Positions 43,620 through 52,381 of a DNA stretch of 64,000 nucleotides are shown piece after piece. The DNA comes from Bacillus sp. SKDU12 (lineage in GTDB: Bacteria > Bacillota > Bacilli > Bacillales > Bacillaceae). Each line of letters begins with the position of its first letter. Within the stretch, counting starts at the first letter, position 1. Made by a program: the position numbers and the translations under genes. Below the pieces are notes generated by a model. It had not been told where the DNA came from, made no database searches, and was given only the letters and a program-made list of their open reading frames with translations. The DNA lies in assembly GCF_010093085.1 (NCBI RefSeq), contig NZ_MSRC01000003.1, positions 518,525 through 582,524 on the forward strand. The letters run 5' to 3'.

Positions 43620-46349
43620 ATGACCAACGAGCAAAAAACGATAGCGAAAGACGTTTTCCAAGCGAGAAAAACGTTTACTACAAATGGAAAAACCTATCAT
43701 TACTACTCTTTAAAGACATTAGAAGATGCAGGTGTCGGAAAGGTATCGAAACTTCCTTATTCCATTAAAGTTCTTTTAGAATCTGTATTGCGTCAAGTTG
43801 ACGGATTCGTCATCAAAAAAGAACACGTGGAAAACTTGGCAAAATGGGGAACTGCCGAATTAAAGGAAATCGATGTTCCGTTTAAACCGTCTCGTGTTAT
43901 TTTACAAGACTTCACAGGAGTTCCAGCAGTAGTAGACCTTGCCTCACTGCGTAAAGCGATGGCAGCTGTCGGCGGAGATCCTGATAAAATTAACCCTGAA
44001 ATTCCTGTTGATCTCGTTATCGACCACTCTGTTCAGGTTGATAAAGCGGGTACAGAAGATGCATTAGCGATTAATATGGACTTGGAATTCGAAAGAAATG
44101 CAGAGCGCTACAAGTTTTTAAGCTGGGCAAAGAAAGCGTTTAACAATTATCAGGCAGTGCCGCCTGCAACAGGTATCGTACACCAGGTAAATCTGGAGTT
44201 TCTGGCAAGTGTCGTCCATGCCATTGAAGAAGATGGCGAGCTTGTAACGTATCCTGATACGCTTGTCGGAACGGACTCCCATACAACAATGATTAACGGC
44301 ATCGGCGTTCTTGGCTGGGGTGTCGGCGGAATTGAAGCTGAAGCAGGGATGCTTGGACAGCCTTCTTACTTCCCAGTTCCTGAAGTAATTGGCGCCAGAC
44401 TTGTCGGCAAGCTTCCGAATGGAACAACAGCTACGGACTTGGCGTTAAAAGTGACACAGGTATTGCGTGAAAAAGGCGTTGTCGGCAAGTTTGTTGAATT
44501 CTTTGGGCCAGGAGTGGCTGAACTGCCGCTTGCAGATCGTGCAACTATTGCGAACATGGCTCCGGAATACGGCGCTACATGCGGATTTTTCCCAGTAGAT
44601 GAAGAGGCGCTTAATTACTTGCGTCTGACAGGCCGTGATCCAGAACATATTGATGTGGTAGAAGCATACTGCAGAAGCAATGGATTATTCTACACGCCAG
44701 ATGCGGAAGACCCTCAATTTACTGATGTGGTTGAAATTGATTTGTCTCAAATTGAAGCAAACTTATCAGGGCCAAAACGCCCTCAGGATTTGATACCTCT
44801 TTCCGCTATGCAAGAAACATTTAAAAAACATTTGGTCAGCCCTGCTGGTAACCAAGGATTCGGTTTACAGCCAGAAGAAGAAGAAAAAGAAATTAAATTT
44901 AAACTTCTTAATGGCGAAGAAACCGTGATGAAAACAGGGGCGATTGCCATTGCTGCGATTACAAGCTGTACGAATACCTCTAATCCGCACGTGCTGATCG
45001 GAGCCGGGCTCGTAGCGAAAAAAGCAGTAGAGCTAGGGCTTAAAGTGCCTAATTACGTGAAAACGTCACTTGCACCGGGTTCTAAAGTCGTTACAGGATA
45101 TCTTGTGAATTCAGGTCTGCTTCCATACATGAAAGAGCTTGGTTTTAACCTTGTTGGGTACGGATGTACAACATGTATCGGAAACTCAGGTCCGCTTTCA
45201 CCAGAAATTGAAGAAGCAGTTGCAAAAAATGACCTTTTGATTACATCAGTCCTTTCTGGAAACCGTAACTTTGAAGGTCGTATTCACCCGCTTGTTAAAG
45301 GAAACTATCTTGCTTCTCCGCCGCTTGTTGTGGCATATGCACTGGCTGGAACGGTGAATATTAACTTAAAAACCGATCCGATTGGTGTGGGCAAGGATGG
45401 TCAGAATATTTACTTTAACGATATTTGGCCGTCAATGGATGAAATCAATTCACTTGTTAAGCAAACTGTTACACCTGAGCTCTTCCGCAAAGAGTATGAA
45501 ACGGTATTTGATGATAACGAGCGCTGGAATAAGATTGAAACAACGGATGAAGCACTGTATAAATGGGATAACGAATCAACTTACATTCAAAATCCGCCAT
45601 TCTTCGAAGAAATGTCTGTTGAACCAGGAAAAGTTGAGCCATTAAAAGGTCTGCGTGTTGTCGGTAAGTTTGGCGATTCAGTCACTACTGACCATATCTC
45701 TCCAGCTGGGGCGATCGGAAAAGACACGCCTGCCGGAAAGTACCTGCAAGAAAAAGGCGTTTCCCCTCGCAACTTTAACTCTTACGGTTCCCGCCGCGGA
45801 AACCATGAAGTGATGATGAGAGGAACGTTTGCAAATATCCGTATCAAAAACCAAATCGCACCCGGAACAGAAGGTGGGTATACTACATACTGGCCGACGG
45901 GTGAAGTAACATCCATCTATGATGCGTGCATGAGATACAAAGAAGATAAAACAGGTCTTGCTGTATTAGCAGGAAAAGACTACGGTATGGGATCTTCACG
46001 TGACTGGGCTGCAAAAGGAACAAACCTTCTCGGCATCAGAACGGTAATTGCTGAAAGCTTTGAAAGAATTCACAGAAGCAACCTTGTATTCATGGGTGTG
46101 CTGCCGCTTCAATTTAAACAAGGTGAAAATGCAGAAACACTTGGTTTAACTGGTAAAGAAACGATCGAGGTTGATGTGGATGAAACGGTTCGCCCTCGTG
46201 ACCTTGTGACAGTAAGAGCTATCAATGAAGACGGTAATGTAACAACATTTGAGACAGTTGTCCGCTTTGATAGTGAAGTGGAAATTGATTATTATCGCCA
46301 TGGCGGCATCCTGCAAATGGTGTTGCGTGATAAAATGAAACAGTCCTGA
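43620..46349 (+). CDS. citB: CitB, aconitate hydratase (aconitase A)
   Basis: The 909-residue enzyme interconverts citrate and isocitrate with a 4Fe-4S cluster bound by Cys450 ([10 protein letters not shown]), Cys516 and Cys519 ([11 protein letters not shown]). The C-terminal swivel domain has [15 protein letters not shown]. Apo-CitB also binds iron-responsive-element-like RNA in B. subtilis. ATG at 43620 follows GGGGGATTTTGGAG. It is transcribed alone under CcpC and CodY control and is followed by a terminator. Confidence 0.97.
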   Translation: MTNEQKTIAKDVFQARKTFTTNGKTYHYYSLKTLEDAGVGKVSKLPYSIKVLLESVLRQVDGFVIKKEHVENLAKWGTAELKEIDVPFKPSRVILQDFTGVPAVVDLASLRKAMAAVGGDPDKINPEIPVDLVIDHSVQVDKAGTEDALAINMDLEFERNAERYKFLSWAKKAFNNYQAVPPATGIVHQVNLEFLASVVHAIEEDGELVTYPDTLVGTDSHTTMINGIGVLGWGVGGIEAEAGMLGQPSYFPVPEVIGARLVGKLPNGTTATDLALKVTQVLREKGVVGKFVEFFGPGVAELPLADRATIANMAPEYGATCGFFPVDEEALNYLRLTGRDPEHIDVVEAYCRSNGLFYTPDAEDPQFTDVVEIDLSQIEANLSGPKRPQDLIPLSAMQETFKKHLVSPAGNQGFGLQPEEEEKEIKFKLLNGEETVMKTGAIAIAAITSCTNTSNPHVLIGAGLVAKKAVELGLKVPNYVKTSLAPGSKVVTGYLVNSGLLPYMKELGFNLVGYGCTTCIGNSGPLSPEIEEAVAKNDLLITSVLSGNRNFEGRIHPLVKGNYLASPPLVVAYALAGTVNINLKTDPIGVGKDGQNIYFNDIWPSMDEINSLVKQTVTPELFRKEYETVFDDNERWNKIETTDEALYKWDNESTYIQNPPFFEEMSVEPGKVEPLKGLRVVGKFGDSVTTDHISPAGAIGKDTPAGKYLQEKGVSPRNFNSYGSRRGNHEVMMRGTFANIRIKNQIAPGTEGGYTTYWPTGEVTSIYDACMRYKEDKTGLAVLAGKDYGMGSSRDWAAKGTNLLGIRTVIAESFERIHRSNLVFMGVLPLQFKQGENAETLGLTGKETIEVDVDETVRPRDLVTVRAINEDGNVTTFETVVRFDSEVEIDYYRHGGILQMVLRDKMKQS

Positions 46350-46360
46350 TGACTCAATAG

Positions 46361-46390
46361 GAAGAGAAGGCATTTCGCTTTCTCTTCTTT
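46361..46390 (+). terminator. Terminator of citB
   Basis: AAGAGAA and TTCTCTT pair around GGCATTTCGCT and are followed by CTTTT. Confidence 0.65.
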
Positions 46391-46422
46391 TGATGACAAA
46401 AAGTGTGCTGCGGAGGTGGCAT

Positions 46423-46935
46423 ATGCTGAAAAAATGGCTTGCAGGGATCGTGCTTATCATGCTTTCAGGTTATATGGGATGGAATCTGTACCAAACATAC
46501 AGCAAAAAAGAAGTCGGAATTGAAGTTGGGCAGCAAGCGCCTGATTTTTATTTGAAAACGCTATCAGGAGAGAACTATTCTTTACAGAACTCAAAAGGAA
46601 AAAAAATCTTGCTCAATTTTTGGGCGACTTGGTGTAAACCGTGCCGCCAAGAAATGCCGGCGATGGAACAGCTGCAAAAAGAGCACCAAGACAAACTTGC
46701 GGTTGTAGCGGTTAATTTCACTTCAGCTGAGAAAAGTGAGAAACAGGTACGGGCTTTTGCTGATACGTATGAGATAACGTTTCCCATTTTGATTGATAAA
46801 AAAGGGATCAATGCTGACTATAATGTGTTGTCATATCCAACGACGTATATCTTAGATGAAAAAGGCGTTATTCAAGACATACATATCGGCACTATGACAA
46901 AAAAAGAAATGGAACAAAAGCTGAATCTTGATTAG
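46423..46935 (+). CDS. yneN: YneN, membrane-anchored thioredoxin-like protein (ResA/StoA type)
   Basis: ATG at 46423 follows GGAGGTGGC, giving 170 residues. One N-terminal transmembrane helix (LAGIVLIMLSGYMGWNLY) anchors an extracytoplasmic thioredoxin fold with the redox motif WATWCKPCRQEMPAM near residue 75 and the cis-Pro loop SYPTTYILDEKG. It probably reduces disulfides outside the membrane, with electrons from CcdA-type proteins; no specific substrate is known. Confidence 0.93.
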   Translation: MLKKWLAGIVLIMLSGYMGWNLYQTYSKKEVGIEVGQQAPDFYLKTLSGENYSLQNSKGKKILLNFWATWCKPCRQEMPAMEQLQKEHQDKLAVVAVNFTSAEKSEKQVRAFADTYEITFPILIDKKGINADYNVLSYPTTYILDEKGVIQDIHIGTMTKKEMEQKLNLD

Positions 46936-46948
46936 ATTCGGTTTTTTT
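46921..46948 (+). terminator. Terminator of yneN
   Basis: GAATC and GATTC pair around TTGATTA, overlapping the stop, followed by GGTTTTTTTA. Confidence 0.6.
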
Positions 46949-47013
46949 ATGCTCACATATGCTTACAATTTTCAGAATTGGAAAAAATAAAAGATAATGC
47001 GGAGGTGAGAAGA

Positions 47014-47139
47014 GTGAAGAAGATGAGAAAACGTTCTTTTCATGAGCTTGTCATGGAAAACAAAAAAGAGCTGATGACCAACACAGAGTATTTACATCAG
47101 CTTGAGGAGAAGCTTGAACAACGATTTAAACAAAAATAA
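47014..47139 (+). CDS. Short basic peptide of the FbpB (Fur-regulated basic protein) family
   Basis: GTG at 47014 has GGAGG 8 bases upstream. The 41-residue product reads MKKMRKRSFHELVMENKKEL and ends with a helix LHQLEEKLEQRFKQK. The (K/R)RSFxELVxENKxELLxD pattern is that of the FbpB family, small basic proteins thought to help the FsrA small RNA in iron sparing. No Fur box is obvious in front of it, so the iron link is only by family. It lies between yneN and sspN. Confidence 0.72.
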   Translation: MKKMRKRSFHELVMENKKELMTNTEYLHQLEEKLEQRFKQK

Positions 47140-47203
47140 CCTTTAATTTGTATTCATGTTTACCCCTCCTTTTGAGAATCCTATCTGTTGAGGAGGGATA
47201 CAC

Positions 47204-47350
47204 ATGGGAAACAACAAAAAAAACGGCCAGCCTCAATATGCGCCGAGCCACTTGGGTACAAAACCTGTAAAATATAAAGCCAATAAAGGGGAAAAAATGC
47301 ACGATACGTCCGGACAGCGGCCGATCATCATGCAAACAAAAGGCGAATAG
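47204..47350 (+). CDS. sspN: SspN, minor small acid-soluble spore protein
   Basis: ATG at 47204 follows GAGGAGGG. The 48-residue protein reads MGNNKKNGQPQYAPSHLGTK, then VKYKANKGEKMHDTSGQRP, matching SspN. It is made in the forespore and forms an operon with tlp, which starts 36 bases downstream. Confidence 0.94.
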   Translation: MGNNKKNGQPQYAPSHLGTKPVKYKANKGEKMHDTSGQRPIIMQTKGE

Positions 47351-47386
47351 CGCCGAATTGAGTTTATTTTTAGGAGGTACAACCCA

Positions 47387-47638
47387 ATGACAAAGAACCA
47401 AAACCAATATCAGCAGCCTAATCCTGATGATCGTTCTGATAATGTAGAAAAATTGCAGGATATGGTTCAAAATACTATTGAAAACATAGAGGAATCAGAG
47501 GCATCAATGGAGTTTGCTTCAGGAGAAGAGAAGCAGCGAATTAAACAAAAAAATGCGAGGCGCGAACAGAGCATCGAAGCTTTTCGCAATGAAATTCAAG
47601 ATGAAGCCGCAGCGAGAGAAAACGGATACCGTTCTTAA
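47387..47638 (+). CDS. tlp: Tlp, thioredoxin-like small acid-soluble spore protein
   Basis: The 83-residue hydrophilic protein (PNPDDRSDNVEKLQDMVQNTIENIEESE ... REQSIEAFRNEIQDEAAARENGY) matches Tlp, a forespore protein co-transcribed with sspN. Despite its name it has no CxxC. AGGAGG precedes the ATG. A strong terminator ends the operon. Confidence 0.95.
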   Translation: MTKNQNQYQQPNPDDRSDNVEKLQDMVQNTIENIEESEASMEFASGEEKQRIKQKNARREQSIEAFRNEIQDEAAARENGYRS

Positions 47639-47665
47639 AAACCAGGGAAACCTGGTTTTTTTCTT
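47637..47665 (+). terminator. Terminator of sspN-tlp
   Basis: AAAAACCAGG and CCTGGTTTTT pair around GAAA. Confidence 0.88.
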
Positions 47666-47720
47666 TCTGATTTGATTATGGTAAAATGGGGCTAAATTGA
47701 CGTTAAGGGAGCAGAATAAT

Positions 47721-48137
47721 TTGCATGTATCAAAAAAAGAAATAGAAGTTCGTTATGCAGAAACAGATCAAATGGGAATTGTCTATCACGCAAATTATCT
47801 TGTGTGGATGGAGCTCGGCAGAACAGAGCTGATTAAGGACTTAGGCTTTTTATACAGTGATATGGAAAAGCGGGGCGTTCTGTCACCAGTCGTTGATATC
47901 AATATTTCCTATAAAAAGCCGCTTCATTATGGGGAAACAGCTGTTGTGAATACATGGATAGAGGAATACAACGGCTTTAAAACCGTTTATGGTTATCATA
48001 TTTATAATCCGGCCGGTGAGCTTTCTATAGAAGCCACCTCATCTCATATTTGCGTGGATAAAGAGAGCTTTAAGCCTATTCAGTTTCGCAAAGCTTTCCC
48101 TGATTGGCATGCGGCATATGAAAAGGCCAGAAAATAG
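47721..48137 (+). CDS. yneP: YneP, hotdog-fold acyl-CoA thioesterase
   Basis: TTG at 47721 is chosen because AAGGGAG is 8 bases upstream and it gives the 138 residues expected of YneP (L-HVSKKEIEVRYAETDQMG). The 4-hydroxybenzoyl-CoA thioesterase-type motif is VRYAETDQMGIVYHANYLVW, with catalytic Asp. YbgC-like enzymes hydrolyse short or hydroxylated acyl-CoA; the substrate here is unknown. yneQ follows after 15 bases. Confidence 0.92.
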   Translation: MHVSKKEIEVRYAETDQMGIVYHANYLVWMELGRTELIKDLGFLYSDMEKRGVLSPVVDINISYKKPLHYGETAVVNTWIEEYNGFKTVYGYHIYNPAGELSIEATSSHICVDKESFKPIQFRKAFPDWHAAYEKARK

Positions 48138-48152
48138 GGAAGTGAACGAGAT

Positions 48153-48452
48153 ATGGCGTTTGGTGTGAAACGTGAGGAGCTCAACCGGTGGAAACGAGCG
48201 GTGAAAAGAGGAGAAATTGCATTTTTAACACATTACTGGCTGGATGATCGGTTTCCGGAAGCAAAGACTGTGACAAAAGCAGGCTGTGCAGATATTGATA
48301 AACTGATTCAGTGGGGAGCGGCGTACGGTTTACAAAAAGAATGGATACATAAAAAAAGTGATTTTCCTCACTTTGATCTGTTGGGTGAGACACAAAAATA
48401 CATTTTGGAGCAAGAAAACCTGACAGACCATCTTATAAGATTTCATTTATAA
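48153..48452 (+). CDS. yneQ: YneQ, conserved protein of unknown function
   Basis: The 99-residue protein reads MAFGVKREELNRWKRAVKRG, has a FLTHYWLDDRFPEAKTVTKAG segment and ends with helix QENLTDHLIRFHL. It is conserved in Bacillus next to yneP, with which it is co-transcribed. No catalytic motif is recognised. Confidence 0.9.
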   Translation: MAFGVKREELNRWKRAVKRGEIAFLTHYWLDDRFPEAKTVTKAGCADIDKLIQWGAAYGLQKEWIHKKSDFPHFDLLGETQKYILEQENLTDHLIRFHL

Positions 48453-48486
48453 AAAAAGAACGCACGCCATGTGCGCTCTTTTTTAT
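48453..48486. terminator. Bidirectional terminator between yneQ and yneR
   Basis: AAAAAGA-A-CGCAC and GTGCG-C-TCTTTTTT pair around GCCAT. Confidence 0.82.
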
Positions 48487-48770
48487 TGGTATTCAAAAAC
48501 CGGTTCATCAGCGTCCGCTGAATAGCTGACGAGAAGGTCGTGATTATCGAAGTACCATAGATCACTTTCTTCAATAAAGAAAATGATGCCTCCCGCTTCT
48601 GCAGTAGCTCCCGCTTCTTGCGGAGAATCTTTTGACACTCCGAGGGAAAATCCTTTTTGAACGTTGCTGCAGCCTCCGTAGCGAACGAAAAAGCGAACCT
48701 GATCTCCGCTTTCTAAATCGAGCTCTTCTTTATACCAATTCAGCGCGTCTTCGTTAATTGTCAGATTCAT
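48483..48770 (-). CDS. yneR: YneR, HesB/IscA-like (Fe-S biogenesis) family protein
   Basis: The 95-residue protein MNLTINEDALNWYKEEL matches the HesB/YadR family fold, with VRFFVRYGGCSNVQKGFSLGV. It keeps one Cys in GGCS but lacks the C-terminal C-x-C pair of true A-type Fe-S carriers, so metal transfer is doubtful. ATG at 48770 has AAAGGGGTG upstream. It is transcribed on its own, opposite to yneQ. Confidence 0.9.
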   Translation of the reverse strand: MNLTINEDALNWYKEELDLESGDQVRFFVRYGGCSNVQKGFSLGVSKDSPQEAGATAEAGGIIFFIEESDLWYFDNHDLLVSYSADADEPVFEYQ

Positions 48771-48862
48771 AACAGAACACCCCTTTGTTCTTTCATCATG
48801 TGAATTTCGTGAATTTCCTCTATTATAAACGTATTAGACTGTTCTGTGTCAAAAGAGAAGGT

Positions 48863-49444
48863 TTATAACCATGTCACTTTAGGTTCTGTTTTGTTAATAA
48901 TTCGTTTGATATTCGTCCGGTGTCTGTATATCACAAAGATAGTGAGCAGGATGACCACAACCAATAAATACGTATCATGGACAAAGAGACTATATATCAC
49001 AGTATAGATCCCTGTTAACATCGATGACAGAGAAACAAATTTAGTCAAGTATAAAAAGATGAAAAATACCGCGATCATCGTGACGAATAACAAAGGTGCG
49101 TAAAATAGCAAAACGCCTCCGGATGTGGCCACGGCTTTACCGCCTTTAAATTTAGCGAAAATGGGAAATACATGGCCTAAAACCGCAAAAACTCCTGCTA
49201 GAAGCGGGTGAATATCAACAAGCATGAGAAAAGGCAATGCAGTTGCCAGCGTCCCTTTCAAAATATCTCCGGCGATCACAATTGAACCAGCTTTTACGCC
49301 CAACGTACGGAATGCATTGGTCGCACCTAAGTTACCGCTGCCGTGCTCCCGAATATCAATTCCTTTAGCAAGCTTGCCCACAATTAAGCCAGATGGAATA
49401 CTGCCTATCAAGTAGGCCAAAATAATCAATAAAGCAATTAACAT
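48863..49444 (-). CDS. plsY: PlsY (YneS), acyl-phosphate glycerol-3-phosphate acyltransferase
   Basis: The 193-residue membrane enzyme makes lysophosphatidic acid from glycerol-3-phosphate and acyl-phosphate, the first membrane step of phospholipid synthesis. The three PlsY motifs are seen: [30 protein letters not shown] (motif 1), [18 protein letters not shown] (motif 2) and VSLSSM (motif 3). GGAGAAATG is the initiation region. It is an essential housekeeping gene divergent from yneT. Confidence 0.96.
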   Translation of the reverse strand: MLIALLIILAYLIGSIPSGLIVGKLAKGIDIREHGSGNLGATNAFRTLGVKAGSIVIAGDILKGTLATALPFLMLVDIHPLLAGVFAVLGHVFPIFAKFKGGKAVATSGGVLLFYAPLLFVTMIAVFFIFLYLTKFVSLSSMLTGIYTVIYSLFVHDTYLLVVVILLTIFVIYRHRTNIKRIINKTEPKVTWL

Positions 49445-49609
49445 CTACATTTCTCCTTTTTCAAAATCCCTTCTCTTTATTTTAACATGAGATATCATGA
49501 TCTGATGATACGTTTTTTGTAAAGTTTAATAATCCATCCAATCAAACGTGTATCATATTTTGATTTCTTTCGTTTTGATCGTGTAAAATAGATGAAAAAG
49601 GAGTGGTCT

Positions 49610-50020
49610 ATGATGCAAAACCCTTCCAAAGCGGAAATAAAAGAGATTCTTGATCAAAGCAAGCGAATCGCGGTAGTCGGGCTTTCAGACCGGCCAGATA
49701 GAACGTCATATATGGTTTCTAAAGCGATGCAGGATGCAGGCTATGACATCATTCCCGTCAATCCTACAATTGATGAGGCACTTGGTGTCAAAGCCGTTTC
49801 ATCTTTAAAAGAGGTTGACGGTCCGATTGATATCGTCAATGTATTCCGGCGCTCAGAACAGCTGCCGAGCGTGGCAGAAGAGTTTTTGGAGACAGATGCT
49901 CCGGTATTTTGGGCACAGCAAGGGCTTGTAAACGAAGAAGCTTACGAGATGCTAAAGGAAAAAGGCAGAACAGTTATTATGGATCTGTGCATAAAAGTTG
50001 CGCATGCTGTAACAAAATAG
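49610..50020 (+). CDS. yneT: YneT, CoA-binding domain protein
   Basis: Two ATGs follow AAAGGAG; the first (49610) has a 6-base spacer. The ~136-residue protein is a Rossmann-type CoA-binding domain: KRIAVVGLSDRPDRTSYMVSKAMQDAGYDIIPVNPT, then VNVFRRSEQLP and FWAQQGLVNEEA. It resembles the CoA-binding part of succinyl-CoA synthetase alpha and YccU. The metabolic role is unknown. Confidence 0.92.
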   Translation: MMQNPSKAEIKEILDQSKRIAVVGLSDRPDRTSYMVSKAMQDAGYDIIPVNPTIDEALGVKAVSSLKEVDGPIDIVNVFRRSEQLPSVAEEFLETDAPVFWAQQGLVNEEAYEMLKEKGRTVIMDLCIKVAHAVTK

Positions 50021-50034
50021 ATGCAGAACTGCAA

Positions 50035-50067
50035 AAATCCTTGTGAATTCAAGGATTTTTGCTTTTT
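50035..50067 (+). terminator. Terminator of yneT
   Basis: AAAATCCTTG and CAAGGATTTT pair around TGAATT and are followed by TGCTTTTT. Confidence 0.85.
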
Positions 50068-50197
50068 AATTTTAAGATATTGTTTGCGTATTACGATGAA
50101 ACAGATACAATAAAGCTTGAACAGCTTTTTTGAACACCTTGTCTAGCTGGTTTCGGCCGTTCGATTTGCGAAGGTCTGCTGCTTTATATATAATAAA

Positions 50198-50212
50198 CAA
50201 ACATACGTTCTT
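50198..50212. promoter_or_regulatory. Putative LexA box upstream of parEC
   Basis: CAAACATACGTTCTT differs by few positions from CGAACRNRYGTTYC. parEC has been listed in the B. subtilis LexA regulon. Confidence 0.5.
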
Positions 50213-50413
50213 ATGGTGTGAAAACAGCACTAGGCGATATGTTGCGAACTGATTCGTTAGCTCTATGTTGTGATTGCATACATATTGGTTATAATGAGGA
50301 GTCCAAGACAGTACCGGCACCGAGACGAGGTTTATAAAAAATACTTTATACAATTGATGTGTAACACTGAAAAAGAGAAAGACAATGTTAGTTTTTGAAA
50401 GGGGTTTGTACGT

Positions 50414-52381
50414 TTGGCTAGAAAACAGCAATTTGATTACAATGAAGATGCCATACAGGTGCTCGAAGGCCTTGAGGCCGTTAGAAAAAGGCCGGGGATG
50501 TATATTGGCTCTACCGACGCACGGGGCTTGCACCATTTGGTTTATGAAATTGTAGATAACTCTGTCGACGAGGTGCTTGCCGGCCACGGAGATCACATTA
50601 TCGTCAAAATACATAAAGACAACAGTATTTCTGTTCAGGATAGAGGCCGCGGCATGCCAACCGGAATGCATAAACTCGGCAAACCAACCCCTGAAGTGAT
50701 TTTAACAGTGCTTCATGCCGGCGGAAAGTTCGGCCAAGGCGGCTATAAGACAAGCGGAGGGCTTCACGGTGTCGGTGCATCAGTCGTGAATGCTTTATCT
50801 GAATGGCTGACGGTCACTATTGAACGGGACGGTTTCGTTTATCAGCAGCGCTTTGAAAACGGAGGAAAACCGGCCACATCTCTCGAAAAAATCGGCAAAA
50901 CAAAAAAGACGGGAACGCTCACGCATTTTAAGCCAGACCGCACGATGTTCAGCGCAACAACTTATAATTTTGAAACGCTTTCTGAGCGCTTAAGAGAATC
51001 TGCGTTTTTATTAAAAGGATTAAAAATTGAGCTGATTGACGAGCGTAATGGCCAGCATGAGGTCTTTTATTATGAAAACGGCATAGAAGCGTTTGTCGCT
51101 TACTTAAATGAGGAAAAGGACGCCTTGTCTGAAGTGGTCTCATTTGAGGGAGAGCACCATTCAATCGAAGTGGATTTTGCGTTCCAGTTTAACGACGGCT
51201 ATTCTGAAAACATTTTATCGTTTGTTAACAACGTCAGAACAAAAGATGGCGGAACTCATGAGTCGGGTGCAAAAACAGCGATGACACGTGCTTTTAATGA
51301 ATATGCGCGAAAAGTGGCTTTGCTGAAAGAAAAGGATAAAAACCTGGAAGGCACTGATATAAGAGAAGGGCTTTCAGCCATTATTTCTGTTCGGATTCCT
51401 GAGGAGCTTCTTCAATTTGAAGGACAAACGAAAGGAAAGCTCGGTACGAGTGAAGCGAGATCAGCAGTCGATGCGATTGTTTCTGAGCAGCTTGCTTACT
51501 TCTTAGAGGAAAATCGGGATACTGCAACGCTTCTTGTTAAAAAAGCAATCAAAGCGAGCCAGGCGCGTGAAGCGGCACGTAAAGCCCGTGAAGAAGCAAG
51601 GAGCGGCAAAAAACGAAAAAAATCAGAAGCGACATTAAGCGGTAAGCTGACGCCTGCCGGTTCGAGAAACCCGGCAAAAAATGAATTGTATCTCGTTGAG
51701 GGAGATTCTGCAGGCGGGTCAGCCAAGCAGGGAAGAGACCGCAGATTCCAAGCGGTACTGCCTTTACGCGGTAAAGTTATTAATACAGAGAAAGCTAAGC
51801 TTGCCGATATTTTTAAAAATGAAGAGATCAATACGATCATTCACGCGATCGGCGGGGGAGTCGGAGCGGATTTCTCAGTCGATGATATCAACTATGACAA
51901 AATCATCATTATGACTGATGCAGATACGGATGGCGCTCATATTCAAGTGCTGCTTCTTACCTTTTTCTATCGCTATATGAAGCCGCTCATTGAGCATGGC
52001 AAAGTGTTTATAGCATTGCCGCCTTTATATAAGGTCAGTAAAGGAAGCGGGAAAAAGGAGATCATTGAATATGCATGGTCTGATGAAGAGATGGATGATG
52101 TCCTGAAAAAAGTCGGTAAAGGCTACACCATTCAGCGGTATAAGGGTCTTGGGGAGATGAACGCAGACCAGTTATGGGAAACGACGATGAATCCGGAGTC
52201 CCGTACGCTTGTTAGGGTTAAAATCGATGATGCGGCACGTGTTGAGAGACGTGTCACGACGCTAATGGGAGACAAAGTCGAGCCGCGCAGAAAGTGGATT
52301 GAGAAAAACGTCGCTTTCGGCTTAGATGAAGAAAGCAATATTTTGGAAAATGAAAACTTATCGGTCGCTGAGGAGGTTTAA
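50414..52381 (+). CDS. parE: ParE, topoisomerase IV subunit B
   Basis: TTG at 50414 follows GAAAGGGG. The 655-residue ATPase subunit has the GHKL site ([37 protein letters not shown]), the transducer domain, and a TOPRIM domain with [13 protein letters not shown] and [14 protein letters not shown] (Mg-binding DxD). Topo IV decatenates daughter chromosomes. Its stop overlaps the parC start by one base, so translation is coupled. Confidence 0.97.
   Translation: MARKQQFDYNEDAIQVLEGLEAVRKRPGMYIGSTDARGLHHLVYEIVDNSVDEVLAGHGDHIIVKIHKDNSISVQDRGRGMPTGMHKLGKPTPEVILTVLHAGGKFGQGGYKTSGGLHGVGASVVNALSEWLTVTIERDGFVYQQRFENGGKPATSLEKIGKTKKTGTLTHFKPDRTMFSATTYNFETLSERLRESAFLLKGLKIELIDERNGQHEVFYYENGIEAFVAYLNEEKDALSEVVSFEGEHHSIEVDFAFQFNDGYSENILSFVNNVRTKDGGTHESGAKTAMTRAFNEYARKVALLKEKDKNLEGTDIREGLSAIISVRIPEELLQFEGQTKGKLGTSEARSAVDAIVSEQLAYFLEENRDTATLLVKKAIKASQAREAARKAREEARSGKKRKKSEATLSGKLTPAGSRNPAKNELYLVEGDSAGGSAKQGRDRRFQAVLPLRGKVINTEKAKLADIFKNEEINTIIHAIGGGVGADFSVDDINYDKIIIMTDADTDGAHIQVLLLTFFYRYMKPLIEHGKVFIALPPLYKVSKGSGKKEIIEYAWSDEEMDDVLKKVGKGYTIQRYKGLGEMNADQLWETTMNPESRTLVRVKIDDAARVERRVTTLMGDKVEPRRKWIEKNVAFGLDEESNILENENLSVAEEV

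Larger units (their letters stand above)
50021..50413. other. Intergenic region before parE
   Basis: It holds the yneT terminator (AAAATCCTTG/CAAGGATTTT, 50035-50067) and a LexA-like box at 50198-50212 (CAAACATACGTTCTT). No gene is seen. Confidence 0.6.

Noticed and set aside
50072..50671. 199-codon leftward frame across the parE upstream region
   Set aside because: It covers the parE start antisense, has no ribosome-binding site or family features, and includes the yneT terminator.
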